5,277 bases of DNA from CAYYJS01 sp964472315 (lineage in GTDB: Bacteria; Verrucomicrobiota; Kiritimatiellia; UBA8416), in NCBI GenBank assembly GCA_964472315.1, contig CAYYJS010000094.1, positions 1 to 5,277 on the forward strand. Direction: 5' to 3'. The notes below the pieces were generated by a model. The model saw only the letters and a list, made by a program, of their open reading frames with translations, did not search any database and was not told where the DNA came from. Made by a program: the position numbers and the translations under genes. Below are positions 1 through 5,277 of this stretch, piece after piece. Numbering within the stretch: the stretch's first letter is position 1; each line of letters opens with the position of its first letter.

Positions 1-194
1 AACCTCATGCAGCGCGGGACCGCACGGAAATGGGCGGTCATGGTCGGCAACACCCACAAGGGTGCATGGCGGCTAAGCAAGAACGGAACGGTATGCGCGG
101 CATTGCCCGACCTGTCTGCCGCGTCCGGCACAGGCAGGTCCGTACGATCAGTGGTGTGTGTGGGACCCTCCGCAAGGAGGGTTAGCATCCCGAT
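1..194 (+). mobile_element. Possible decayed 3' end of a group II intron
   Basis: No intact gene is visible here. Three pieces, in the right order, resemble a group II intron 3' end. At 46-84 the frame reads GNTHKGAWRLSKN, like the 'NT-KG-WR-' motif near the C-terminus of intron-encoded reverse transcriptases. At 86-97 GAACGGTATGCG matches the usual domain V start GAGCCGTATGCG at 10 of 12 positions, with CCGTACGATC at 140-149 as a rough partner strand. At 162-191 a stem of CCCTCC and GGAGGG closed by a GCAA tetraloop, with outer GGGA/TCCC pairing and unpaired A184 and A187, resembles domain VI and is followed by CCCGAT. The maturase tail is too short, and the domain V arms are about 42 bases apart instead of roughly 10, so any intron would be dead. 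The resemblance could also be chance. Confidence 0.3.
166..181. other. Hairpin with GCAA (GNRA) tetraloop
   Basis: CCCTCC (166-171) and GGAGGG (176-181) pair perfectly around the loop GCAA (172-175). GCAA is a stable GNRA tetraloop only when the plus strand is the RNA; the minus-strand loop would be TTGC. It lies 25 bases past the stop of the minus-strand antitoxin-like gene, so it could also end that transcript. No T-run follows on that strand, however, so it does not qualify as a standard intrinsic terminator. Confidence 0.45.
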
Positions 195-205
195 CGCCGC
201 ACCGT

Positions 206-403
206 TCAGGACGCCTTCTTGATTTCCTCGCGCACCACCCGGCGGAGCATGGCTTCCAGGGGTTGCTCCTGGTGGCCGATGAAGGCTTGCAGGGCGTCGT
301 TGAGCATCGTTTGGTAATTCCCGCCACCCTGGGCTTCCACCCTGGCCTTGAACCAGTCAAGGATTGCACGGTCCAAACGTGCGATAAGGGACACACCATT
401 CAT
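206..403 (-). CDS. BrnA/CopG-type ribbon-helix-helix antitoxin-like protein
   Basis: A protein of 65 residues from the ATG at 403. The segment VSLIARLD (residues 4-11) fits the DNA-binding beta strand of a ribbon-helix-helix fold. Helix A follows (RAILDWFKARVEAQ, 12-25), then a GGGNYQT turn (26-32) and helix B (33-43). The combination RLD-x3-LDWFK ... YQT-x2-N-AL matches the BrnA antitoxin family, whose members bind DNA, neutralise a BrnT-type RNase toxin and repress their own operon. The tail (44-65) is charged. BrnT normally lies just upstream in the same operon, but no such gene exists here: upstream is a spacer and then a divergent ATPase gene. It is therefore an orphan antitoxin or a stand-alone regulator. 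The start is uncertain. The frame stays open to a TTG at 505 and a GTG at 493, and would add a PTPTRKL-type extension; no start has a clear ribosome binding site. Confidence 0.75.
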   Translation of the reverse strand: MNGVSLIARLDRAILDWFKARVEAQGGGNYQTMLNDALQAFIGHQEQPLEAMLRRVVREEIKKAS

Positions 404-407
404 TAGC

Positions 408-451
408 TTGCGCGTTGGCGTGGGCGGGAATAGGGTGCGGGTTGGCGTGCG
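408..451. repeat. Direct repeat, 27-base period, at the antitoxin start
   Basis: Two 17-base copies, 408-424 and 435-451, agree at 14 positions and share an identical GTTGGCGTG core (414-422 and 441-449). They lie just upstream of the ATG at 403 of the minus-strand antitoxin-like gene. They could be paired operator half-sites for autoregulation. Alternatively, because the period is exactly nine codons, they could encode a repeated TPTR peptide if translation begins further upstream. Confidence 0.5.
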
Positions 452-487
452 AGATGGATGCGCGGGGCGGTTTCGGGGGAAGGCGTA

Positions 488-560
488 GGTCACTAATTCA
501 ATCAATCGTAGACAAAACAGGCGGCTATTTTAGTATGAGCTTGCATATTTTACAGGCATG
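488..560. promoter_or_regulatory. AT-rich divergent promoter region
   Basis: This stretch is clearly more AT-rich than its surroundings and separates two divergent genes, so it probably holds both promoters. On the minus strand TAAAAT (around 526-533) could be a -10 box for the antitoxin-like gene. On the plus strand CATATTTT (544-551) could be a -10 for the ATPase gene. Neither has a convincing -35 box at the proper spacing, so exact elements are not assigned. Confidence 0.35.
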
Positions 561-588
561 CTCCATCATCGCTTGAGAATAAGGCGAT

Positions 589-597
589 GAGGTGATC
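589..597 (+). promoter_or_regulatory. Strong ribosome binding site of the ATPase gene
   Basis: GAGGTGATC is nearly the full complement of the 16S rRNA 3' end. Its GAGG core ends six bases before the ATG at 599, which fixes the start of the ATPase gene. Confidence 0.75.
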
Positions 598-598
598 A

Positions 599-1963
599 AT
601 GAAAAGGTTGGCGGAGAAGAATCTCCTCGCCTGGCACCGGAACCCCGGACGTAAGCCTCTTATCATCCGCGGCGCAAGACAGGTGGGCAAGTCCACACTG
701 GTCCGGAATTTCGCTCGCGATCAGGGCCTCGATCTGATTGAAGTCAATCTGGAAAGAAATCGCCGTCTCAATGACCTCTTCGCTGCGCAGAAGATGGCCG
801 ATATCTGCAGGGAAATAGAGGTCATCGCGGACAGATCCCTGTCGCCGGCCGGCGGCAAACTCCTTTTCCTCGATGAGATTCAGGCGACACCGGCGGCCAT
901 TCCCTGTCTTCGCTACTTTTTCGAGGACATGCCTGAGTTACCCGTCGTCAGTGCCGGCTCACTGCTTGAATTCGTTCTGGCCAAGCATAATTTCGAAATG
1001 CCCGTCGGACGGGTGGAGTACCTGTTCCTCGGCCCGATGACTTTCCAGGAATATCTGCTGGCTCAGGGGCGGAACCGTCTCCTTGACCTGATCGACGGTT
1101 TCGGATGGAACGATACCTTTTCCGATGCCGCGCACGAGAAACTGCTGACGGCGCTTCGGGAATTCTTCGTTGTCGGCGGTATGCCGGAAGCCGTGCAGAA
1201 GTCCGTTGACGGACCCGATCTTGACAGGATGCTGGATGTTCAGGCCTCGATCTGCGAGACCTACCAGGACGATTTCGCCAAGTACGCGCGCGACAGCCAG
1301 CTTGTCCTCATCCAGAACCTCTTTCGCCATGTCCCGGTGAACGCCGGCACCAAGGTTAAGTATTCCCACATCGACCCCCATCGTCCGGCCCGGCAGGTTC
1401 GCGAAGCGATTGACCTCCTCGTCAAGGCCGGTGTCTTTTATCGAGTGACGCATTCAGATGCGTCCGGAATGCCGCTGAATGCAACGGTCAACCCCAAGTT
1501 CTTCAAGCTCTATTTTCTCGATGTCGGGCTTCTGAATTTCTTGTGCGGCACCAAGTACATTGCCCCCGAAGCGATCAGGGTCATGGACTTCATCAACAAG
1601 GGCAACGTTGCGGAGCAATTCGTTGCCCAGCACTTGAATTTCGCCGGCCGCGTGAACTGCGCGCCTGAGCTATTCTACTGGCTGAGGGAAGGCAAGACGG
1701 GGAACGCGGAGGTGGATTTTCTGGCTGCGGACGCCGGGGGCGTGCTGCCGATCGAAGTGAAAGCCGGCCAAAGCGGCGCCCTTAAATCGTTACATCAGTT
1801 CGTCCTGCATAAGAAGGTCTCCCGAGCGGTGCGGTACGATTTGAACAAGCCCTTGCGGCAAACCGTTGCCTGTGCCGCGTCGCGTGGCGATGGCGTCACG
1901 CCCGTCGAGTTCACCATGACCTCATTGCCGCTGTACATGGTTCATCGATCCGATCTCTGGTAG
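599..1963 (+). CDS. AAA ATPase with DUF4143 C-terminal domain
   Basis: A 454-residue protein of the COG1373 type: an AAA_14 ATPase domain followed by DUF4143. Walker A is GARQVGKST (25-33, Lys31) and Walker B is LLFLDE (88-93, Asp92-Glu93). A VVSAGSLLEF segment (116-125) lies at the usual sensor-1 region, followed by the family motif GRVEYLFLGPMTFQEYL (137-153). The C-terminal part keeps residues of a PD-(D/E)XK nuclease-like fold: W361, AEVDF with Glu371 and Asp373, and IEVKAG with Glu386 and Lys388. The end, SLPLYMV, is also typical, so the protein is complete. The family is common in bacteria and archaea, often in variable regions, and its cellular role is not established. It is probably cytosolic. 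The gene stands alone, divergent from an antitoxin-like gene. Sampled rows give about 45-60% GC over most of the gene, against about 63-80% in rows of the genes to the right, which suggests horizontal gain. Confidence 0.93.
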   Translation: MKRLAEKNLLAWHRNPGRKPLIIRGARQVGKSTLVRNFARDQGLDLIEVNLERNRRLNDLFAAQKMADICREIEVIADRSLSPAGGKLLFLDEIQATPAAIPCLRYFFEDMPELPVVSAGSLLEFVLAKHNFEMPVGRVEYLFLGPMTFQEYLLAQGRNRLLDLIDGFGWNDTFSDAAHEKLLTALREFFVVGGMPEAVQKSVDGPDLDRMLDVQASICETYQDDFAKYARDSQLVLIQNLFRHVPVNAGTKVKYSHIDPHRPARQVREAIDLLVKAGVFYRVTHSDASGMPLNATVNPKFFKLYFLDVGLLNFLCGTKYIAPEAIRVMDFINKGNVAEQFVAQHLNFAGRVNCAPELFYWLREGKTGNAEVDFLAADAGGVLPIEVKAGQSGALKSLHQFVLHKKVSRAVRYDLNKPLRQTVACAASRGDGVTPVEFTMTSLPLYMVHRSDLW

Positions 1964-2332
1964 CACCGGGTGTTCCTGCAGGTAGAGAAGGGAAGGGCAG
2001 AGAAGTGATTGCCCACGAAAGGCGCGAAAGGACGCGAAAATGGGAGGATGGTCTGGGATTTTGCGGGCATGAACGCGGACGGCATCGGGCAAGTGCATCA
2101 TTCGCGCGGCGCTTCGGCTCCACCCCCGCTTCCCAGTGCGGCGCGTCTTGCAGGTTGCCGGCTTTTCCCGCAGGGCGAGCGGCTTCTTGTCGGGCGGCGT
2201 CAGAAACCGGCGCATGGAGCGGGCAACGACGGGACGGGCGCGGAGGATTTGCTTATCCTCGGTGATGCGGGGAACCCCCGGCAGGTTGGCGTCGGCGACG
2301 ATCGTCGTTTGCCAATCGACGCTCATGCTCAT
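1922..2332 (-). CDS. Doubtful hypothetical ORF, gene-like in its first half
   Basis: An unrecognised frame of 136 codons. From the ATG at 2332 to about 2120 the third codon positions are mostly G or C and the composition looks protein-like (for example DWQTTIVADANLPGVP near the N-terminus, then FLTPPDKKPLALREKPATCK). The second half loses this bias, runs through the short intergenic repeat at 2014-2041 (read here as FASFRAFRG) and then overlaps the end of the ATPase gene on the other strand. A real gene may therefore have been truncated, or its end replaced by spacer. The ribosome binding site is poor: AAGGGGAAG lies about 14 bases from the ATG. The frame is divergent from the zinc-finger gene, with 83 bases between the two starts. 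It could equally be non-coding. No function is proposed. Confidence 0.33.
   Translation of the reverse strand: MSMSVDWQTTIVADANLPGVPRITEDKQILRARPVVARSMRRFLTPPDKKPLALREKPATCKTRRTGKRGWSRSAARMMHLPDAVRVHARKIPDHPPIFASFRAFRGQSLLCPSLLYLQEHPVLPEIGSMNHVQRQ
2014..2041. repeat. Short tandem 'cgcgaaagg' intergenic repeat
   Basis: Three near-identical units follow each other: CACGAAAGG (2014-2022), CGCGAAAGGA (2023-2032) and CGCGAAAAT (2033-2041). From memory, similar 'cacgaaagg' runs are scattered between genes in Verrucomicrobiota and some Proteobacteria. On the minus strand they translate as SFRAFRG. Nothing suggests that it is part of a functional protein. Confidence 0.6.
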
Positions 2333-2360
2333 ACGAATTGTTCGGGCTTCCCCTTTTCAC

Positions 2361-2389
2361 TTCCATTTGCCGGGGGCGGTGCGTATGAT
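2361..2389 (+). promoter_or_regulatory. Candidate promoter of the zinc-finger gene
   Basis: TATGAT at 2384-2389 matches the -10 consensus at five of six positions and lies 26 bases before the ATG at 2416, giving a short leader. The hexamer 17 bases upstream, TTCCAT (2361-2366), is a poor -35 box. The call rests on the -10 element only. Confidence 0.3.
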
Positions 2390-2415
2390 CACCCGCAACT
2401 TGTATCGGAAGCGAT

Positions 2416-3912
2416 ATGGCAGACGAAGACATTAACGCGCAGGAAGCGGCTGTTCACGGTGCGGACCGGGACTTGGTTCTGGATCTCAACTTCGTCCCGA
2501 ACTGGGCACGCAAACCGCCCTCGTCGGGCCAGTACCGGGCCTTCGATGACGACGATGAACGGGGCGGTGGCGATCGCGGTCGTCGTCGCGAAGGGCGTCG
2601 GCCGGGCGGGCCGCGTCCCGGAGGCGGTGGCGATCGGGAACGGTCTCGTGGCGACGGCGGACGCGGCGGCCCGCGTCCCGATGGGCGGCGCGATTCGCGT
2701 GACCGCGGCGAGGGACGTCCGCGCGCGCCGAGCGGGGCCGAGGCCGGACGTTCCGAACGTCCGGAGCGTCCGGAGCGACGGCCCGACGATTTCCGCGAAT
2801 CGATCGAACTGCCGCCGGTCACCGTGCGGTTTCTCCCCGAGCAGCGGCAACTGGCCGCGCTCATCCGTCAGATCGGCGTATCGCGGCGCGCCTATCCGCT
2901 GATGGACCTCGCGGTGCTGTTGCTGAACCAGCCGAATGGCTGTTTCGTCCGTTTTCAAGTCGAAGCCGGCGCACACGACCTGTTTCTCTACGAATGCAAG
3001 CTGTGCCATTTCCTGGCGCTGGATCACGACGAGGCGCGTCGCCACGTGCTGCAGGGGCATGTCGATGACTTCCTCGTCAAGGAAACGGTGCAGCGCGACC
3101 CGGCGACGGGGAATTTCGTTTGTGTCGCCAAATGCGGAATGTCCGGGGCGCTGCTCGGGCCGCCGAACCATCACAGTTACGCCGAGGCCGTGCGCGAAGT
3201 GCATGCGGCGCGCTACGCCACCTTGCCCATGGAGGAGTACCGCGCGCGCATCGTCATGTCGCACGCTCCCGAGGATATCGAACGCTGGAAGCAGGAGAGT
3301 TCGGTTCAGACCGTCTACCGGCTCAAGAACGGTGGCGAGACGGCGGCGGCGATGACGTGGGGCGAAGCGGAAGCCTACCTGAACGAGCATGGTGTCGGCG
3401 ACACCATCGCCCGCGCCAAGCGCGCGGTCGTTCCCGAAGAGATTGCGCGGAAGATCGCCGACCGCGGGTTGAGGGCGGTCATCCGGAGCGAGTGGCAACA
3501 CGAGCACGCCTTTCCGCTGCAACTGTCCTTCGCGTTGCGCGCGGCGTTCCGCCACAAGCGCATGTTCCTGTTCAAGGCCGGGGCGGGTCGGGGCATCAAT
3601 TTCGTCACGGCGATTCAGCCGGCGCCGCTCGATCCGGCACACGCGATCGACTCGATCCACGATGTCCTGACCTGTCTGCGCGATCACCCGGGGTATACCC
3701 GCGAGCAGCTCGTGGAGTCGCTCCGGCCGGGTGCCGATATGGCGTCCGACGAAGTCAAGACGCTCCTTGCGCCGCTGTACTGGCTGATCGACCGCGGGCA
3801 TATCATCGAGTTCTTCAATGGCACGCTTTCCGTGCCCCTGGGCAAGCACCACGACGCGACGCGCGGCGGGACGGCGCCCGAGACGGAATCCGAGTCGGCG
3901 GACGGCGCCTAG
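2416..3912 (+). CDS. Hypothetical protein with C2H2 zinc finger and Arg/Gly-rich region
   Basis: A 498-residue soluble protein with no recognised name. Parts in order: an acidic start with the short motif DLNFVPNWARKP (23-34); a disordered Arg/Gly/Pro-rich stretch (49-127) with an internal 20-residue tandem repeat; a conserved-looking domain from about 130; a zinc finger with classical spacing, C194-x2-C197-x12-H210-x4-H215, preceded by Tyr192; a second Cys/His cluster (C236, C240, H252, H253, H263); and a C-terminal segment (411-475), ending LIDRGHIIEFFNGTL, that reads like a winged helix. There is no signal peptide or membrane segment. The build suggests a nucleic-acid-binding protein, possibly RNA-related given the RGG-like region, but this is inference. 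I recall unnamed Verrucomicrobiota proteins with the same layout. The start ATG has GGAAG five to nine bases upstream. The membrane protein gene follows 53 bases after the stop and is probably in the same transcript. Confidence 0.9.
   Translation: MADEDINAQEAAVHGADRDLVLDLNFVPNWARKPPSSGQYRAFDDDDERGGGDRGRRREGRRPGGPRPGGGGDRERSRGDGGRGGPRPDGRRDSRDRGEGRPRAPSGAEAGRSERPERPERRPDDFRESIELPPVTVRFLPEQRQLAALIRQIGVSRRAYPLMDLAVLLLNQPNGCFVRFQVEAGAHDLFLYECKLCHFLALDHDEARRHVLQGHVDDFLVKETVQRDPATGNFVCVAKCGMSGALLGPPNHHSYAEAVREVHAARYATLPMEEYRARIVMSHAPEDIERWKQESSVQTVYRLKNGGETAAAMTWGEAEAYLNEHGVGDTIARAKRAVVPEEIARKIADRGLRAVIRSEWQHEHAFPLQLSFALRAAFRHKRMFLFKAGAGRGINFVTAIQPAPLDPAHAIDSIHDVLTCLRDHPGYTREQLVESLRPGADMASDEVKTLLAPLYWLIDRGHIIEFFNGTLSVPLGKHHDATRGGTAPETESESADGA
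2563..2682 (+). repeat. Two-copy 60-base tandem repeat inside the zinc-finger gene
   Basis: Units 2563-2622 and 2623-2682 share GGCGGTGGCGATCG at 2563 and 2623, and CCGCGTCCCG at 2611 and 2671, both exactly 60 bases apart. They encode two degenerate 20-residue units that begin GGDR and end GGPRP, at about residues 50-69 and 70-89. A third, weaker copy may start at residue 90. The Arg/Gly-rich region seems to have grown by in-frame duplication. Confidence 0.7.
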
Positions 3913-3947
3913 GCCCTCCGGTCGTCGGCGGTTGAACCGGGTGGGGG

Positions 3948-3956
3948 AGGAGGGGG
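3948..3956 (+). promoter_or_regulatory. Purine-rich ribosome binding site of the AI-2E family gene
   Basis: AGGAGGGGG lies 9-17 bases before the ATG at 3966, inside a G-rich run (3943-3956). An in-frame GTG at 3957 is followed at once by TGA, so the ATG is the first usable start in this frame. Confidence 0.6.
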
Positions 3957-3965
3957 TGTGAGACT

Positions 3966-5123
3966 ATGTTCTGGCAGCGATGGGTATCATGGATATCCAA
4001 GGAGCAGGAAGCGGCGCCTGAGCGGGAGGCCGCCGAGATGGCACCGCCCAGAGTCTTGCAGCGGGTCGAATCGTATGCGGGAAGCGGGATCGTGGCGCTC
4101 GTCGTCTTCGGCTGCGCCGTGGTGCTGATGCCCTTCGTCTCGGCCATCCTGTGGGCGTCCATCCTCTGCTTCTCGACCTGGCCTCTTTACCGCGCGCTCC
4201 GTCAAGGGCTTCACGGACGGCGCAATCTCGCAGCGGCCCTGATGACTGTTTCCATCAGCCTGATCATGGTCGTCCCGCTGGCCGTCGTAAGTTTATCCTT
4301 CGCCGACAACATCTCGCGGCTGGTGGCGCGCGCCGACGCGTTGCTTGCACAGGGCCTGCCGCCGCCGCCGGAATGGCTCAGTCGGGTGCCCGTGGTGGGC
4401 GGTCATCTGAGCGCGTACCTGACGGAGCTGTTCGGCGACTCGGACCGAACCGCTTTGATCGTGAAGAGCTGGATGAGCAGGACCGGCGCGTGGCTCCTTC
4501 GCAACAGCCTGGCCATCGGCCAGGGCATCGCGCAACTGACCCTCAGCATGCTCGTCGCCTTCTTCCTGTACCGTGACGGCGAAAGCCTCGTATCCCGGAT
4601 CGGAGATGCCGGCCGCCGCATTCTGGGCGACTACAGTCAATATTTGCTCGGGATCGTGGGCAACACGGTGAAGGGTGTGGTGTACGGCGTCATCGGCACG
4701 GCGCTTGGGCAGGGCATCATGGCGGGTATCGGTTTCACCATTGCGGGCGTCCCTTCGCCCCTGCTTTTCGGACTGCTGACGTTCTTCCTGTCCCCCGTTC
4801 CGATCGGGCCTCCGATGGTCTGGGTGCCGGCCACGATCTGGCTGTTTCAGGGCGATCAGCCGGGGTGGGGAGTCTTTATGCTGATCTGGGGCCTGATCGG
4901 CATCAGCGGCATCGACAACATCCTGCGCCCCATCATCATCAGCCGGGGCGCGGAGCTGCCCTTCGTACTCGTGCTGCTCGGCGCCCTCGGCGGAATCCCG
5001 GCGTTCGGCTTTATCGGCATTTTCCTGGGACCGACGCTGCTGGCCGTCGGGTTCTGCCTGCTGAAGGAAGTCGCGCGTCGCCGCCCCGCGGCGCTCGCGG
5101 CGGACGCGTCTCCGGACTCCTGA
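3966..5123 (+). CDS. AI-2E family transporter (PerM/TqsA-like)
   Basis: A 385-residue inner-membrane protein, normal length for the AI-2E (formerly UPF0118) family. After a hydrophilic start with several Trp residues (1-24) come membrane segments at about 42-56, 57-72 and 87-112. A soluble segment (114-178) and further membrane segments follow (about 180-202, 228-262, 264-296, 299-318 and 326-365). Family hallmarks are the SPVPIGPPMVWVP stretch (276-288), corresponding to the usual P-x-x-G-P motif, then IDNILRPIIISRG from residue 316, and FGFIGIFLGP (347-356). Members include the E. coli AI-2 exporter TqsA, PerM, and proteins reported as Na+/H+ antiporters. The substrate cannot be read from the sequence, and no quorum-sensing gene is near. 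It follows the zinc-finger protein gene on the same strand with no terminator between them. The GC-rich paired hairpins lie just after its end. Confidence 0.93.
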   Translation: MFWQRWVSWISKEQEAAPEREAAEMAPPRVLQRVESYAGSGIVALVVFGCAVVLMPFVSAILWASILCFSTWPLYRALRQGLHGRRNLAAALMTVSISLIMVVPLAVVSLSFADNISRLVARADALLAQGLPPPPEWLSRVPVVGGHLSAYLTELFGDSDRTALIVKSWMSRTGAWLLRNSLAIGQGIAQLTLSMLVAFFLYRDGESLVSRIGDAGRRILGDYSQYLLGIVGNTVKGVVYGVIGTALGQGIMAGIGFTIAGVPSPLLFGLLTFFLSPVPIGPPMVWVPATIWLFQGDQPGWGVFMLIWGLIGISGIDNILRPIIISRGAELPFVLVLLGALGGIPAFGFIGIFLGPTLLAVGFCLLKEVARRRPAALAADASPDS

Positions 5124-5176
5124 GACCGCCGCGGCATGGGCGTGCGGGGGCGCATTTGCGATTCGGTGCATCCCTG

Positions 5177-5243
5177 GAGCGCGGGCGTCCCGCCCGCTTG
5201 GAAATGCACATGTCTGGCAACTGCGGGCGAGACGCCCGCGCTC
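5177..5243. repeat. Paired GC-rich hairpin repeat, Verrucomicrobiota-type
   Basis: Two hairpins, each with a perfect 7-base stem and 3-base loop: GCGGGCG-tcc-CGCCCGC (5181-5197) and GCGGGCG-aga-CGCCCGC (5223-5239). The outer flanks extend the symmetry, since GAGCGCGGGCGTC (5177-5189) is the exact reverse complement of 5231-5243, so the two copies are in opposite orientation 25 bases apart. Translated, they give the 'AGGTPALQG' and 'CGRDARA' peptides typical of intergenic repeats in Verrucomicrobiota genomes. The pair could help end transcription of the transporter gene, but no T-run follows. Confidence 0.7.
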
Positions 5244-5277
5244 GTGTGCCCAGCATGGGCCTGAACTTGTGAACTGA

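Larger units (their letters stand above)
1964..2415. other. Spacer between the ATPase and zinc-finger genes
   Basis: No plus-strand gene is supported over these 452 bases. The open plus-strand frames lack a ribosome binding site and have weaker third-position GC than the opposite strand. The spacer holds the short repeat at 2014-2041, the doubtful minus-strand frame ending at 1922, and a candidate promoter for the gene at 2416. No intrinsic terminator follows the ATPase stop codon. Confidence 0.6.

Noticed and set aside
111..134. Small hairpin with a 2-base bulge considered as group II intron domain V itself
   Set aside because: The bulge is on the wrong side for the plus strand, the loop is not GNRA, and the AGC triad is absent on either strand.
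531..550. Possible palindromic operator around TATG-AGCTTG-CATA
   Set aside because: The arms are only four bases long with a non-symmetric centre, which chance explains in AT-rich DNA.
959..1453. Minus-strand frame of 164 codons inside the ATPase gene
   Set aside because: It is a shadow of the ATPase gene, whose motifs run unbroken through this interval on the plus strand.
2009..2902. Plus-strand frame of 297 codons across the spacer and into the zinc-finger gene
   Set aside because: It has no ribosome binding site and weaker third-position GC than the opposite strand, and its second half is a shifted reading of the zinc-finger gene.
2389..3852. Long open frame (487 codons) on the minus strand
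   Set aside because: It is opposite the zinc-finger gene, which has the better codon pattern, a ribosome binding site and recognisable motifs. Long antisense frames are expected in high-GC genes. Its protein is an Arg-rich mix without domains.
3913..3965. Possible terminator between the zinc-finger and AI-2E genes
   Set aside because: Only a very short CGGTT-gaa-CCG style stem can be drawn and no T-run follows, so read-through is more likely.
4293..5171. Open frame of 292 codons on the minus strand
   Set aside because: It lies opposite the AI-2E family gene, whose membrane segments and family motifs are clear. The antisense product is low-complexity His/Asp/Arg-rich sequence.

Overview
The window is high-GC bacterial DNA. 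Two features point to Verrucomicrobiota. One is the GC-rich paired hairpins near the right end, whose translation gives the 'CGRDARAP / AGGTPALQG' type seen in intergenic repeats of that phylum. The other is a zinc-finger protein whose layout I recall from unnamed Opitutaceae-like proteins. Neither could be checked by a search, so the taxonomy is an inference.

The left part (about 1-1963) looks like accessory DNA. Bases 1-194 hold no intact gene, but carry pieces that resemble the 3' end of a group II intron: a maturase-tail-like peptide, a domain V-like start and a domain VI-like hairpin. Next, on the minus strand, is a small ribbon-helix-helix protein of the BrnA antitoxin type (206-403), with no toxin gene beside it. 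An AT-rich spacer with likely divergent promoters (404-598) separates it from an AAA ATPase of the DUF4143 family (599-1963). That gene is visibly less GC-rich than the genes to its right.

The middle (1964-2415) is mostly a spacer. It contains a short intergenic repeat of the 'cgcgaaagg' kind and a doubtful minus-strand reading frame (1922-2332), whose first 70 or so codons have gene-like third positions.

The right part (2416-5123) looks like resident chromosome. It has a 498-residue protein with an Arg/Gly-rich disordered segment, a classically spaced C2H2 zinc finger and a winged-helix-like C-terminus, followed 53 bases later by an AI-2E (PerM/TqsA) family membrane protein. The two are probably co-transcribed, but nothing ties their functions together. 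The window closes with a pair of GC-rich hairpins downstream of the transporter.

The most interesting items are the orphan antitoxin facing a nuclease-fold ATPase, the C2H2/RGG-type protein, and the possible intron relic. No complete new system can be demonstrated from this window alone.
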